The notes under the pieces were generated by a model. It saw only the letters and a list, made by a program, of their open reading frames with translations, was not told the DNA's origin and ran no database searches. The translations under genes and the position numbers were made by a program. A stretch of DNA of 64,000 nucleotides from Clostridium zeae (GTDB lineage Bacteria > Bacillota > Clostridia > Clostridiales > Clostridiaceae). How positions within the stretch are numbered: position 1 is the stretch's first letter; each line of letters starts with the position of its first letter. Where the stretch lies: positions 696,396-760,395 of the forward strand of contig NZ_BMBA01000001.1 in NCBI RefSeq assembly GCF_017312485.1, written 5' to 3'. Of this stretch, positions 23,837 to 34,600 are shown piece by piece.

Positions 23837-24589
23837 ATGGAGTTTAGAAAAATTTTTGACAGTATACCAGAACAATTTGACAAATGGAGACCACGTTATT
23901 GTGAGGAAGTTTTTTCTGATATTACTCAGTATGCAAAACTTGATAGTGCTAAAACAGTCCTTGAAATTGGTCCTGGAACAGGTCAAGCCACTGAACCGAT
24001 TTTAAAAACTGGTTGTTCCTATTTGGCCATTGAACTTGGAGAACATCTTGCAGAATATACAAAAAATAAGTTTAGTTCATATAACAATTTTCATATAGTA
24101 AATGCAGATTTTGAAACCTATGACTTTGGAGAGCAGAAATTTGATTTGATATATTCTGCTGCCACTATCCAATGGATACCGGAAGAAATCGGTTTTCCAA
24201 AAGTTTATAATCTATTAAATAATGGCGGAACCTTTGCAATGATGATGACTCGAACAGATTATAAAACTCCTAACGAAGACTTATATGCTAAAATACAAGA
24301 AGTATATAATAAGTATTTTTACCCTGAACGTAAATATACTTGTAGCTTAGCTTACAGCAATGTTGATAAGCATGGTTTCATTGATTTTGAATGTCGAAAT
24401 TATCATAAAACAAGAGAGCTTAATGCAGATGAATTTGTATCTTTCACCGGTACACATTGCGACCATATTGCATTAAAAGAGCCTTATCGAACAAATTTCT
24501 TTGAAGGCATAAGAACCGCTGTTTTAGATGCAGGCAATAAAATAACGCTTAATGACACTATAGTTTTGTATTTAGCTAAAAAGCCTTAA
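23837..24589 (+). CDS. class I SAM-dependent methyltransferase
   Basis: This 250-residue product has the Rossmann SAM site: motif I VLEIGPGTGQATEPIL (about 40-55), an acidic motif II near LAIELGEHLAE, then NADFETYDF and FDLIYSAATIQWI (motif IV). The C-terminal half is a cap typical of small-molecule methyltransferases. The ATG at 23837 follows AGGAGGGG; an upstream ATG in frame has no site. The substrate is unknown. It stands alone, divergent from the GGDEF-EAL gene. Confidence 0.88.
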   Translation: MEFRKIFDSIPEQFDKWRPRYCEEVFSDITQYAKLDSAKTVLEIGPGTGQATEPILKTGCSYLAIELGEHLAEYTKNKFSSYNNFHIVNADFETYDFGEQKFDLIYSAATIQWIPEEIGFPKVYNLLNNGGTFAMMMTRTDYKTPNEDLYAKIQEVYNKYFYPERKYTCSLAYSNVDKHGFIDFECRNYHKTRELNADEFVSFTGTHCDHIALKEPYRTNFFEGIRTAVLDAGNKITLNDTIVLYLAKKP

Positions 24590-24643
24590 CTTGCTGTTAT
24601 AAGCATATTTTTTAGTTGGTAATTTTCATAAAAAAGTAAATAA

Positions 24644-24677
24644 GGACTGAACCCTATTAAATATAGGATTCAGCCCT
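24644..24677 (-). terminator. terminator hairpin of the lone GH1 gene
   Basis: On the minus strand GGCTGAATCCTAT pairs with ATAGGnTTCAGTCC, followed by TTATTTACTTTTTT. It can also end the methyltransferase transcript. Confidence 0.6.
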
Positions 24678-24780
24678 CTAAAACAGCTTAATTAAATCTT
24701 GTCTAACTTTTTAGATTCAGTCCAAAAATTGCATCCCTTAAAAGTTTTTCAAAACTGTCTTTTCTGTGATTTAAGCTCTA

Positions 24781-26211
<1,431 letters not shown>

Positions 26212-26224
26212 TTATTGTTTATAA

Positions 26225-26275
26225 TATGGTTCTATATTATCACTTTCGGTTCATTTATTCAATAATTTGGTTCAC
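26225..26275 (-). promoter_or_regulatory. DeoR-type operator repeats before the lone GH1 gene
   Basis: TATGGTTCTAT (26225), TTTCGGTTCAT (26244) and ATTTGGTTCAC (26265) share a GGTTCAT-like core about 20 bases apart. The core TCGGTTCAT (26246-26254) recurs exactly in front of the DeoR gene (27276-27284). Confidence 0.5.
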
Positions 26276-26348
26276 ATTTTGAATTTTCTAAATAAGAAAA
26301 TTCACCATTACAGTAATTCCCATCATTTTTCGAACTAATTAGATAATA

Positions 26349-26386
26349 AAAAATCCGCTAAAGCTACCTTCTTTAGCGGATTTTTT
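26349..26386. terminator. bidirectional terminator after the DeoR gene
   Basis: AAAATCCGCTAAAG and CTTTAGCGGATTTT form a 14-bp stem with a seven-base loop and T-runs on both strands. Confidence 0.85.
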
Positions 26387-26486
26387 GCATATATGTGTTT
26401 CCTAATGTACATTATGGAAATGGGTCAGGCGAATAAATTCTAACTTTTTATTGTATAAACTATAAAGATGTCCTAAGCCATTTAAA

Positions 26487-27227
26487 TCACTCTGCATAAA
26501 TTATATTTATTTTATCACTGTCGAAATCAACTTTTCTATCAGTTATAACCGTAGCTTCTGTAAGCTCCCCATAGGAATAGAATTTTCTTAGATTAAACTT
26601 TGATGAATCTGCAAGTACATAGCACTTATGAGAAGCCTTGATTACTGCTTTTTTTATTTCTCCATCAAAGGATACTACTGTAGTAAAACCTTTTTCAGCA
26701 TCAATTCCTATGGTGCCAAGAAAACATGTATCAAAATTCATCATGCTGATCTTCTTTTCAGTATCCTCACCTAATATAATATTATCTGAAGGCTTTGCAT
26801 ATCCACCAAGTACATATGTATTTATTCCTTTTTCAAAAAGCTTCTGAATATGTAGTATTCCATTAGTTACTATGGTAACATCCTTTGCTGTAATATAATC
26901 AATCATGTAGTAACAGGTTGAACCCGAATCAATAAACACAAAATCATTATCCTTAATTAATGATGCTGCCAATTTTGCTATTTTAATTTTTCCCTCTTTA
27001 TTTTTCTCAAAGGCTTCCTTGAGAGTTATGGAAAAATCAACTTCTTTCTCTATTATCTCTACTCCACCTCTAGTCCTTTTAACTAGTTTTAATTCTTCTA
27101 GTTCAATAAGACCTCTCCTCACTGTGGATTTAGACATATTAAACTTATCCATTATCTCCTGAATTGTTACAGTTTTTTTCTGCCTCAAATAATCCATTAC
27201 CTTATTCCATTTATCTGAAACTATCAT
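26487..27227 (-). CDS. DeoR-family repressor
   Basis: The product is 246 residues. It has a DeoR helix-turn-helix (VTIQEIMDKFNMSKSTVRRGLIELEEL, RTRGGVEI) and a DeoRC sugar-phosphate sensor domain. That domain has the DSGSTCYYMID and VTNGILHI blocks and ADSSKF near the end. Family members respond to a phosphorylated sugar. The ATG follows GAGGATGG. It is separated by a terminator from the GH1 gene at 24781. TCGGTTCAT sites before both genes suggest that it controls that enzyme and itself. Confidence 0.88.
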   Translation of the reverse strand: MIVSDKWNKVMDYLRQKKTVTIQEIMDKFNMSKSTVRRGLIELEELKLVKRTRGGVEIIEKEVDFSITLKEAFEKNKEGKIKIAKLAASLIKDNDFVFIDSGSTCYYMIDYITAKDVTIVTNGILHIQKLFEKGINTYVLGGYAKPSDNIILGEDTEKKISMMNFDTCFLGTIGIDAEKGFTTVVSFDGEIKKAVIKASHKCYVLADSSKFNLRKFYSYGELTEATVITDRKVDFDSDKINIIYAE

Positions 27228-27274
27228 TTAAGTATCCATCCTCTTGTATTTCGAATTGTTCAAAAAATCTATAA

Positions 27275-27284
27275 ATCGGTTCAT
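27275..27284 (-). promoter_or_regulatory. operator-like site before the DeoR gene
   Basis: ATCGGTTCAT repeats the core found three times before the GH1 gene at 26225-26275. A GTTCA half-copy lies at 27258. Confidence 0.45.
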
Positions 27285-27359
27285 ATTATGAATAAAATAT
27301 TAGCATTTACCTTATTTATTGTCAACAAAGTGCCCCTTTTTACCTTTATTCAATTTTCA

Positions 27360-27731
27360 CTATTTTCTCCAAAAAGTCGAACACTCCATCTTATCCATAA
27401 TATTAAATTCAATCATTTTCTCAAATAATGAAAAATCAACTTGACTATCCCATGGTATACGTATAAGCTCTTTAGTATTACTATAGCCAGCCTGCATAAC
27501 TTCATCTAAAAAACGATTAAGACATGCTTTCTCTGGCGAAAAAGCTAAATGATTTTTGGCCACACTAAATCCTATGATAAAGGTACCGTGATCTGTGAAC
27601 ATAGGCTGACTCCATGCAATTCTTGGTACTAAGCTCGGAAATCTCTTAGTTATCCAAGTCAAAAGCTCTTCAACTCTCGCCCTTTTCTCAGTGTCATTAA
27701 TACGATCTAAATATTCTTGAAATACTTCCAT
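27360..27731 (-). CDS. DUF1801 / YdhG-like protein
   Basis: The 123-residue product matches the small DUF1801 family. It has a helical start (EYLDRINDTEKRARVEELLTWI), a PRIAWSQPMFTDHGTFIIGFSVAKNHLAFSPE beta core, and a late KELIRIPWDSQVDFSLFEKMIEFNI. Relatives include the frataxin-like Fra/YdhG proteins sometimes called iron chaperones; that role is not established. The ATG at 27731 follows AGGAGGAAAG. It directly follows the AraC gene at 27783 on the same strand and may share its transcript. Confidence 0.8.
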   Translation of the reverse strand: MEVFQEYLDRINDTEKRARVEELLTWITKRFPSLVPRIAWSQPMFTDHGTFIIGFSVAKNHLAFSPEKACLNRFLDEVMQAGYSNTKELIRIPWDSQVDFSLFEKMIEFNIMDKMECSTFWRK

Positions 27732-27782
27732 GATCTTTCCTCCTATTATATAGATGTGGATCAACCACCTCATAATTAAGCT

Positions 27783-28640
27783 TTAATGTTGAATAAAGGC
27801 GAACTCTCTTGAACTATTTCTAAACTCTGTTGGAGTCATACCTTCTTTAGATGTAAATTGTTTAATAAAATAAGTATCATATTCAAAGCCAGTAGCCCGT
27901 GCAATTTCATTTAAACTCATATCTGTATGAGTCAAAAGACTTTCTGCAACTTTTAATCGGTATTTAAGCAAATATCCCATTGCAGTAAAGCCAGTTAAAT
28001 CCTTAAATATTTTATTTAATGATACTCGATTTAGATGAGCACAGTTTATTAAGTCTTCTAAACTTATTCTATCACTGTAATTTGTGTGTATATATTCTAA
28101 AACTAAATCCACCGGTGACTTCTCACTATGGCTGTTTAGCTCTTCAAGCAGACCTAATATTTGTATTAGATATTTCTTTATTCTGCACACCCAAAGCGGA
28201 TCGCTCTGAGCATATACTTCTGTTCCCATGATAAAGAACCATTCATATAATTTTGGATATGCCTTCTCAGTTACACCAAATACCCCAGTACTTATATCAT
28301 CCTTCTTAAAAAGAGAAAGTCCTGTTTCTATCTTTAAGGAGTTTGACATATAGCCCTTATCTTCTGAAAAATATGCAGTATTAAAGAAATCAGGATGGAA
28401 ACAAAAGGACTGTGAAGCTACATTTTGATTTTCTAAAACTTCTATTTTATCCTCCTTATGTAAACAAAGAATGCTTGGAGCAGCAATTTTTATTGGGTAA
28501 TCATTTAGCTTTACGTTCATGCTTCCGCTGGTTATAAAAACTATAGTGAAACGATCCTCATAAGGAAGTTTATTAAATTCTTCCTTTGCAATAAATTCAA
28601 TATAAACCGGTCTATCCTTGTAACGATCCATTTGAGGCAT
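27783..28640 (-). CDS. AraC-family transcriptional regulator
   Basis: The product is 285 residues. The N-terminal ~170 form a cupin sensor with FTIVFITSGSMNVKLN. The C-terminal ~100 form two helix-turn-helix units (DRISLEDLINCAHLNRVSLNKIFKDLTG and MSLNEIARATGFEYDTYFIKQFTSKEGMTPTEFR). The ATG at 28640 follows GGAGGAAAATTT, which lies inside the longer frame. It diverges from the epoxide hydrolase gene with about 115 bases between the starts, so it probably regulates that gene. The DUF1801 gene lies downstream. Confidence 0.88.
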   Translation of the reverse strand: MPQMDRYKDRPVYIEFIAKEEFNKLPYEDRFTIVFITSGSMNVKLNDYPIKIAAPSILCLHKEDKIEVLENQNVASQSFCFHPDFFNTAYFSEDKGYMSNSLKIETGLSLFKKDDISTGVFGVTEKAYPKLYEWFFIMGTEVYAQSDPLWVCRIKKYLIQILGLLEELNSHSEKSPVDLVLEYIHTNYSDRISLEDLINCAHLNRVSLNKIFKDLTGFTAMGYLLKYRLKVAESLLTHTDMSLNEIARATGFEYDTYFIKQFTSKEGMTPTEFRNSSREFAFIQH

Positions 28641-28755
28641 AAATTTTCCTCCATTACAAATAGTATAGTTCAAAGCTTCATTTATCTCATTGTATCATAA
28701 TTTCTAAATGTTACACTATTATTAAACGCCTAACCTATTTGAAAGGAGATTTGTT

Positions 28756-29901
28756 GTGACTATTGAACGTTTTAATATTAAAGTATCTGATGAAGTACTT
28801 GAAGATTTAAAATACAGGCTAAACCATGCCCGCTTTCCAGAACAGCTTGAAGGTATAGGCTTTGAAAGAGGCACTGATCTAAACTATCTTAAGTCCTTAG
28901 TTGACTATTGGAAGGAAGATTTTGATTGGCGCGCACAAGAAGAAGAATTAAACCGCTTTTCTCAGTTTCACTGTGATGTTGATGGGATTGATATACACTT
29001 CATTCATGAGCGTGGAAAGGGACCTAATCCAATCCCAATCATCCTTACTCATGGATGGCCTGATAGCTTTTTACGTTACAAAAAGCTTATACCTATGCTT
29101 ACTGATCCAGCCAGTTATGGAGGTAATCCTGATGAATCCTTTGATGTTATTGTACCTTCAGTGCCTAACTTTGGTTTCTCTAGTCAGCCTAAGCATGGTG
29201 GTATGAACAATTCTCAGGTTTCTGAGCTTTGGGCAAAATTAATGACTGAAAAACTGGGCTATAGTAAATTTGCTGCTGCAGGTGGAGATATTGGTTCCGG
29301 AGTTACAAGATATCTTGCCTTAAACCATCCGGAGCTTCTAATTGGAATCCATCTAACAGATATCGGTATAATTAAGGATCTTTTGGCTTCACAGGATGAA
29401 ATGCTTTCAGAAGAGGAGTTACAATATAAGAAAAATGCCACTTCATGGATCTCTAATGAAGGCGCATATATGTCCATTCAATCCACAAAGCCTCAAACTC
29501 TTGCATTCGGACTTTCTGATTCACCAGTTGGTTTAGCCGCTTGGATTATTGAAAAATTTCGTGGCTGGAGCGATTGCAATGGTGATTTAGACAAGAGCTT
29601 TAGTAAGGATGAACTGCTTACTAATATAATGATCTATTGGATTACAAATACCATAGGCTCCTCAGCCAATATGTATTATGAAAATGTTCATTCCTTGCCA
29701 CCACTTGGACCTATAAAGGTGCCAACAGGTATAGCTCTTTTACCCGCAGATATACTACTTCCACCAAGAGAATGGGCTGAGAAAAATCTTAATATCACTA
29801 GATGGACTACACTACCAAGAGGTGGACATTTTACTGCCATGGAAGAACCAGAACTTTTAGCTGAAGAAATAAGAACATTCTTCAGAACTTATAGAAGTTA
29901 A
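28756..29901 (+). CDS. epoxide hydrolase (EHN-type alpha/beta hydrolase)
   Basis: This 381-residue protein begins with the EHN cap domain (FNIKVSDEVLEDLKYRLNHARFPEQ, YWKEDFDWRAQEEELN). It then has the alpha/beta core: oxyanion HGWPDSF (about 99-105), nucleophile Asp in AAGGDIGSG (about 176-184), tyrosines for ring opening, and the catalytic His in RGGHFTAMEEPE near the end. It opens epoxides to diols in the cytosol. The GTG start follows GAAAGGAG with seven bases of spacing, and no later ATG fits. It is divergent from the AraC gene, its likely regulator. Confidence 0.9.
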   Translation: MTIERFNIKVSDEVLEDLKYRLNHARFPEQLEGIGFERGTDLNYLKSLVDYWKEDFDWRAQEEELNRFSQFHCDVDGIDIHFIHERGKGPNPIPIILTHGWPDSFLRYKKLIPMLTDPASYGGNPDESFDVIVPSVPNFGFSSQPKHGGMNNSQVSELWAKLMTEKLGYSKFAAAGGDIGSGVTRYLALNHPELLIGIHLTDIGIIKDLLASQDEMLSEEELQYKKNATSWISNEGAYMSIQSTKPQTLAFGLSDSPVGLAAWIIEKFRGWSDCNGDLDKSFSKDELLTNIMIYWITNTIGSSANMYYENVHSLPPLGPIKVPTGIALLPADILLPPREWAEKNLNITRWTTLPRGGHFTAMEEPELLAEEIRTFFRTYRS

Positions 29902-29993
29902 AACAAGGTTTGATATAGCCATAAAAAGCTTGCAAAACCATTTAAACATCTAGGTTTAGATAACTTGAAAATTTTATATTTCCTATTAAGTAA

Positions 29994-30041
29994 AAAGCCA
30001 TGCATATAAGGATATTTATTTTCCTTATTATGCACGGCTCT
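29994..30041. terminator. bidirectional terminator
   Basis: AGCCnTGCATAnTAAGGA pairs with TCCTTATnTGCAnGGCT, with TTTT runs outside. It lies between the convergent epoxide hydrolase and SagB-like genes. Confidence 0.75.
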
Positions 30042-30142
30042 TAATTTATAAAGAGTTTTTATACCTCTAGTTTCTCATCAATGATAACCTATTCTAAATT
30101 TATGATACCTTTAATATTATCACCTGCAATATATTACCAAAA

Positions 30143-30901
30143 CTATACTTTTCCAACTGCTGCTAGATATATTACAAATTCATCTTCTCCATCTAGCCCT
30201 AGCATATTATCAACTAACTTTTGATCATATATTCCTATTGCACAGGTTCCGCATTTTATTGCCTCACTAGCAATATAAAGATTTTGACAAACATGTCCAA
30301 CATCTATAAGTATCTTTTTATGGGCTGTAATGTCAAACTTCCATTCAGCTCTATAAGGTATTGTACTCCACACAAATAACACAGCACTTTTTGATGCAAA
30401 GTTTGGAGCAAAGGGCTGCCTCGGAGTTGCTTCATCAATTTTACTACTCATTTCATTTATTTCATACATAAATAGCATTTTATGGCCTATAGGAATATAT
30501 CTATATATACCTTTAGAAAGCCCCTGTACATTATTCACAATAAGATAGGTTTCAAAAGTATGGGATGCTCCTCCGGATGGTACAGTTCTTAAGGTTGCTG
30601 TATCATTTCCAATTAGCTTCTGGACCCCTTGCGTAGACCATAATAGGAAAGATAGCTCTTCTAAACTAATGCTCTCTTCTGAATACTTTCTTACACTTCT
30701 TCTATCTTCTATGCATTCTAATACATTAGGTTTTACAAGTATATCCATAGTTGGCTTAGGTAGCTCTATAAGCTTAGCATTCTCATCATATTCCTTCTGA
30801 AGAGAAGCCTTAGGTAATTTTTTCTGTGCATCTGTTTTTATTTCATCAAGAACCTCAAAATTTGCTTTTAAAAACTCCCTGTTTTTATCATAACGTTCCA
30901 T
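30143..30901 (-). CDS. SagB/ThcOx-type nitroreductase-fold dehydrogenase
   Basis: The 252-residue product has the FMN-binding nitroreductase fold in its SagB-like form. It shows CIEDRRSVRKYSEESISLEELSFLLWSTQGVQ at about 65-97 (phosphate-binding arginines), then RTVPSGGASHTFETYLIVNN, and a C-terminal GHVCQNLYIASEAIKCGTCAIG. SagB enzymes oxidise azoline rings in modified peptides, but here no YcaO or precursor gene is adjacent. A free-standing reductase acting on small molecules is therefore more likely. AAGGAAG precedes the ATG. Confidence 0.85.
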   Translation of the reverse strand: MERYDKNREFLKANFEVLDEIKTDAQKKLPKASLQKEYDENAKLIELPKPTMDILVKPNVLECIEDRRSVRKYSEESISLEELSFLLWSTQGVQKLIGNDTATLRTVPSGGASHTFETYLIVNNVQGLSKGIYRYIPIGHKMLFMYEINEMSSKIDEATPRQPFAPNFASKSAVLFVWSTIPYRAEWKFDITAHKKILIDVGHVCQNLYIASEAIKCGTCAIGIYDQKLVDNMLGLDGEDEFVIYLAAVGKV

Positions 30902-31043
30902 TATTGCACTTCCTTTACTACAAATTCACCTATAATTATACATGTGTTATTTATAAAATTCCGTAACATTAATCACCTTAATAGTTTTCTAAAAAATAAC
31001 TTATAGACATAATCTAAAGTAAAGAACTTTTCACCTTAGTCTT

Positions 31044-31349
31044 CTAAAACAACATATCATAATATCTCTTAATAGTATCTTCTAGTTCTAGTAAGTTAAC
31101 ATTCCTTCCAACTCTCATCACCTCTTTGCTATCAACATAAAGTATCAGTAGTGGAAAGGAAAAAACATTATGCTGTGCTGCTAATTCTATATGTTCTTCT
31201 CCATCAATATCAATTAGCTTTACCTTAGAATAAAACTCTAATATATCTTGAACTTTACTCCTAATAACGTCACAAGCTCCACAAACCTTATTGCTAAAAT
31301 ATAAGATGACCATATCATTATTACTAATTATATTTTTAATCTCAGTCAT
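31044..31349 (-). CDS. thioredoxin-fold protein
   Basis: The 101-residue product is a minimal thioredoxin fold. It has MVILYFSNKVCGACDVIRSKV with the redox pair C-G-A-C (about 25-28), and FSFPLLILYVDSKEVMRVGRNV with the cis-proline. The active site is C-G-A-C rather than the usual C-G-P-C, which should alter its redox potential. The ATG at 31349 follows AAGGAGG; a longer frame upstream lacks a ribosome site. It likely keeps cytosolic thiols reduced. It is monocistronic. Confidence 0.87.
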   Translation of the reverse strand: MTEIKNIISNNDMVILYFSNKVCGACDVIRSKVQDILEFYSKVKLIDIDGEEHIELAAQHNVFSFPLLILYVDSKEVMRVGRNVNLLELEDTIKRYYDMLF

Positions 31350-31617
31350 ACTAAAAACCTCCTTAAATCTGTTTTTTGAAAGATTATCTCCAAACTTATC
31401 AAATAATGCATACAATAAAGCCACAATTGCACAGTAAATTTTTATATTCAAAACTTTTTAAAAATAAAAAAATATAACTTTTTAACTATTTACGCATAAA
31501 ATCAGGCTTTCAATAGATTATATAAGTAATGCTATTGACCAAAACTTATTGATAATTTATCATTAATTTTATCATAGAATACAGTACATTTAGATAAAAT
31601 CATGGAGGTGTAGTAGT

Positions 31618-32043
31618 TTGGAATCAAGACAATCATGGGATGATTATTTTATGGATATAGCAGAAAAGGTAGCCACTCGTTCTACCTGCGACAGGGCTAA
31701 TGTAGGATGTGTTATAGTAAATAAGGACAAACGTATTTGCTCCACAGGATATAATGCCTCCCTTTCAGGTCATCCACATTGCGACGATATCGGACATACC
31801 ATGCGAGATGGACACTGCATAGCAACTGTCCATGCTGAAATAAATGCAATAACCTATTGTGCTAAGGAAGGTATTGCCTTAAAAGATTGTGTTGCCTATG
31901 TAACACATTTTCCATGCTTAAATTGTTCCTTTGCATTAGCAGCTTCTGGTATTAAAAAAATTTATTATAGAAATGCATATCGTATGGATGAATTTTCCCT
32001 AGAGATATTTAAAAGAAGTGGCATTGAGCTTGAGCAGGTATAA
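31618..32043 (+). CDS. dCMP/cytidine deaminase-family protein (ComEB-like)
   Basis: The 141-residue product shows the zinc deaminase motifs: VHAEINAI (about 71-78), the His-x-Glu catalytic pair, and THFPCLNCSFALAASGI (about 98-114), the P-C-x-x-C zinc ligands. The opening SWDDYFMDIAEKVATRSTCDRANVGCVIV matches the deoxycytidylate deaminase branch. It likely converts dCMP to dUMP for thymidylate supply. The start is TTG at 31618, behind GGAGGTG; the first ATG lies 11 codons inside the conserved helix. Confidence 0.88.
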   Translation: MESRQSWDDYFMDIAEKVATRSTCDRANVGCVIVNKDKRICSTGYNASLSGHPHCDDIGHTMRDGHCIATVHAEINAITYCAKEGIALKDCVAYVTHFPCLNCSFALAASGIKKIYYRNAYRMDEFSLEIFKRSGIELEQV

Positions 32044-32110
32044 AATTAATACATAAAGAGTTTTCAACTATTTTATTATAAAGAATTACATATCTTCTTA
32101 ATCTATAGTA

Positions 32111-32147
32111 AAAAAATATCGCACCTGCCTTTTAGGCAAGTGCGATA
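32111..32147 (-). terminator. terminator of the second aldo/keto reductase gene
   Basis: On the minus strand TATCGCACnTGCC pairs with GGCAnGTGCGATA around a TAAAA loop, followed by TTTTTTT. It starts four bases after the stop of the gene. Confidence 0.85.
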
Positions 32148-32150
32148 TAA

Positions 32151-33131
32151 TTAATTATGTCCAATTATTACATGTGGTACATATGGCTCTTCCAAGTAAG
32201 CAATTTCTTCAGGATTAAGCTTAACCGAAATAGCACCCACAGCATCTTCAAGCTGGGATATTTTTGTAGCACCTATAATAGGAGCTGTTACTGGCACTTT
32301 ATGAAGTAGCCAAGCAAGGGCTACATGTATACGAAGAATTCCTCGTTTTTCTGCAATTTCAGCAACTCTGTCTACTACCAATTTATCTGCACTTGCAGTT
32401 GAATCATATTTGGATCTTGCAACCGCATCTGTTTCTAAGCGCTTTGTAGTTTCTGCCCAATCACGTATCAGCCTTCCTGATGCCATTGGACTGTATGGAG
32501 TAACTGCTATTTTTTCTTCTCTACAAAGAGGCATCATCTCTCTTTCCTCTTCTCGGTATATAAGGTTGTAGTGGTTCTGCATTGATACAAAACGAGTCCA
32601 TCCATGTTTTTCTGCTACATGCAGAGCCTTTTGCATCTGCCATGCATACATAGCAGATGCACCAATATATCTTGCTTTACCTGATTTTACAACATCATGC
32701 AAGGCTTCCATAGTCTCTTCGATCGGAGTATTGTAGTCCCAACGATGGATAATATATAAATCTACATAATCTGTACCAAGACGTCTAAGACTATTATCAA
32801 TCTCGCTCATTATTGCTTTTCTTGAAAGTCCAGAGCCATTTGGTCCTTCATGCATTTTTCCATGTACCTTTGTAGCTAAAACAACTTCATCTCGTTTTGC
32901 AAAATCCTTTAATGCTTTTCCAATAATCTCTTCACTTCTTCCTATTGAGTAAACATTTGCAGTATCAAAGAAGTTTATCCCAAGTTCAAGAGCCTTTTTA
33001 ATAATAGGACGGCTATTATCTTCATCAAGTACCCATTTATGAATCCATTTCTCTGTGTCCCCAAAGCTCATACAACCAAGACAAAGCTTTGATACATCCA
33101 TACCAGTGTTTCCAAGTTTAACGTATTCCAT
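32151..33131 (-). CDS. aldo/keto reductase
   Basis: This 326-residue AKR has the complete tetrad: Asp and Tyr in INFFDTANVYSIGRSEE (about 49-65), Lys in VVLATKVHG (about 83), and His in LYIIHRWD (about 126). The C-terminal APIIGATKISQLEDAV binds NADPH phosphate. It belongs to the YakC/YhdN-like group reducing aldehydes, including methylglyoxal-like ones. Unlike the AKR at 7430, it keeps the histidine. AGAGAGG precedes the ATG. The MFS gene lies upstream on the same strand, about 175 bases away. Confidence 0.9.
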   Translation of the reverse strand: MEYVKLGNTGMDVSKLCLGCMSFGDTEKWIHKWVLDEDNSRPIIKKALELGINFFDTANVYSIGRSEEIIGKALKDFAKRDEVVLATKVHGKMHEGPNGSGLSRKAIMSEIDNSLRRLGTDYVDLYIIHRWDYNTPIEETMEALHDVVKSGKARYIGASAMYAWQMQKALHVAEKHGWTRFVSMQNHYNLIYREEEREMMPLCREEKIAVTPYSPMASGRLIRDWAETTKRLETDAVARSKYDSTASADKLVVDRVAEIAEKRGILRIHVALAWLLHKVPVTAPIIGATKISQLEDAVGAISVKLNPEEIAYLEEPYVPHVIIGHN

Positions 33132-33305
33132 ATTCTTATTCCTCTCTTTTTAAATTATTTATTAAGACTTTTCTTTTTAAGAAACCTTTGCCACTTTAGA
33201 CAGTGCAACCACTAAATCCTTTATAATTTCATCTATAGTTGCTTTTAAAATTATCATCATATGTGATATCTATTTATCCAAACTATATAAATCCTAATTT
33301 TTCAG

Positions 33306-34508
33306 TTACTCTAGGTCAAGCTCTTCACTACTTAACGTTGTTATGGCGGATAAGTTTGTATGTGCAAAAGCTGCTAACGCCACACAGGCCGCTAGTACAA
33401 CGGCTATAGCACCAACCCAGCTAATTGCAATTATGGAGAAACCTCTAAGAGCAATTCCTCCAATTCCAGCACCTGCTGCAAAACCAAACTGCACAAAGGT
33501 GCTATTAAGACTTAGCATAATACCAGAAGCTTCTGGAACTACTGATATTAGATTAAAATTGAAAGTCGGTCCACAGATCCATGCAGCTATAGCCCATATT
33601 ATGAGCAATGGACATATTAATACTACCGTTTTAGGAACAATCGATATTAAAATTAATGCAACAGCTTGTATAGCCATACCTCCTACCAGAGTACTTCTAG
33701 CCCCTAGCCGATCTGCAGAAAATCCCCCAAGCTTTGCCCCCACCACACTAGCTATTCCTAATCCCATAAGTATTATGCTCATTTTTCCTTCAATTAATGG
33801 CATCAAGCCGATTAAAAATGGAGTTATATAGCTATTAACTACTGAGTAGCTTATAAACATGAAAAACGTTGCACCGAGATACATAGCTATCCTTGGCTTC
33901 TTTAAATAGGCCAATTGATTACTAAGTGGAATTGCTTCTTCAGCTTTAGAAGAAGGAATGTACATTATTGCAGCTACCATTGCCAAAATAATAAAAAATC
34001 CGATTGCCCAAAATATGCTCTTCCAACCATATGCATTTGCTACAACACGTCCTATAGGAACACCTATTACCAGTGATGCACTGGACCCAATTGATATGTT
34101 TGACATTGCTCTTGCCAAACGTTCCGGTGGAGTTAGCTTTGCAACAATTGAATATGCGCTTATTCCGTAAACTCCCATCCCAATACCAAGCAGTATACGA
34201 GAAACCATCAAAAAGCCAAAGCCTGGAAGGACTACTGTAGAAAATGTGCTGAGTAATATGGCAGTAAGCCCCATAATTAATCTCTTACGTCCATCCATCT
34301 TTGCAGTAATCATCATAATAACTGGAGTGCCTATAGCACCAGCTAAAGAAAATGCAGTGCCAAGTTGTCCTGCTGTAGATATCGGTACACCTACTGATAC
34401 AGCAATTTTATCTAGTATTCCGCCAATGACAAACTGTAAGGTTCCAGCTAAGAAACTTATAAAAGTCAGTAAGTAAATTTTCCATGTATTGCTTATCCTA
34501 TTATTCAT
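33306..34508 (-). CDS. MFS transporter (DHA1, AraJ/PbuE-like)
   Basis: This 400-residue protein has twelve hydrophobic segments. It carries the DHA1 features PVIMMITAKMDGRKRLIMG after TM2, IGVPIGRVVANAYGWKSIFW in TM5, and KLGGFSADRLGARSTLVGG in the C-half. It resembles sugar- or nucleoside-efflux carriers such as AraJ and PbuE; the substrate is not known. GGAGGG precedes the ATG. Its promoter has a MerR-type 19-base spacer with a 17-bp dyad, although no MerR gene is adjacent. The downstream aldo/keto reductase may be co-expressed. Confidence 0.87.
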   Translation of the reverse strand: MNNRISNTWKIYLLTFISFLAGTLQFVIGGILDKIAVSVGVPISTAGQLGTAFSLAGAIGTPVIMMITAKMDGRKRLIMGLTAILLSTFSTVVLPGFGFLMVSRILLGIGMGVYGISAYSIVAKLTPPERLARAMSNISIGSSASLVIGVPIGRVVANAYGWKSIFWAIGFFIILAMVAAIMYIPSSKAEEAIPLSNQLAYLKKPRIAMYLGATFFMFISYSVVNSYITPFLIGLMPLIEGKMSIILMGLGIASVVGAKLGGFSADRLGARSTLVGGMAIQAVALILISIVPKTVVLICPLLIIWAIAAWICGPTFNFNLISVVPEASGIMLSLNSTFVQFGFAAGAGIGGIALRGFSIIAISWVGAIAVVLAACVALAAFAHTNLSAITTLSSEELDLE

Positions 34509-34600
34509 TATTTTTTATGCCCTCCTACATTTAGATTGAGATAACTTATAGATAATGTCATTGCTAGCATCAATCCTTTCTTGAAAACTGTGATAAATTT

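Noticed and set aside
30143-30901. Azoline-peptide (thiazole/oxazole) biosynthesis cluster around the SagB-like gene
   Set aside because: No YcaO cyclodehydratase, precursor peptide or dedicated exporter is adjacent.
33343-33831. 162-codon plus-strand ORF opposite the MFS gene
   Set aside because: Membrane-protein codon bias on the minus strand explains it. It has no ribosome site, and the sequence is low-complexity Ala/Pro/Ile.
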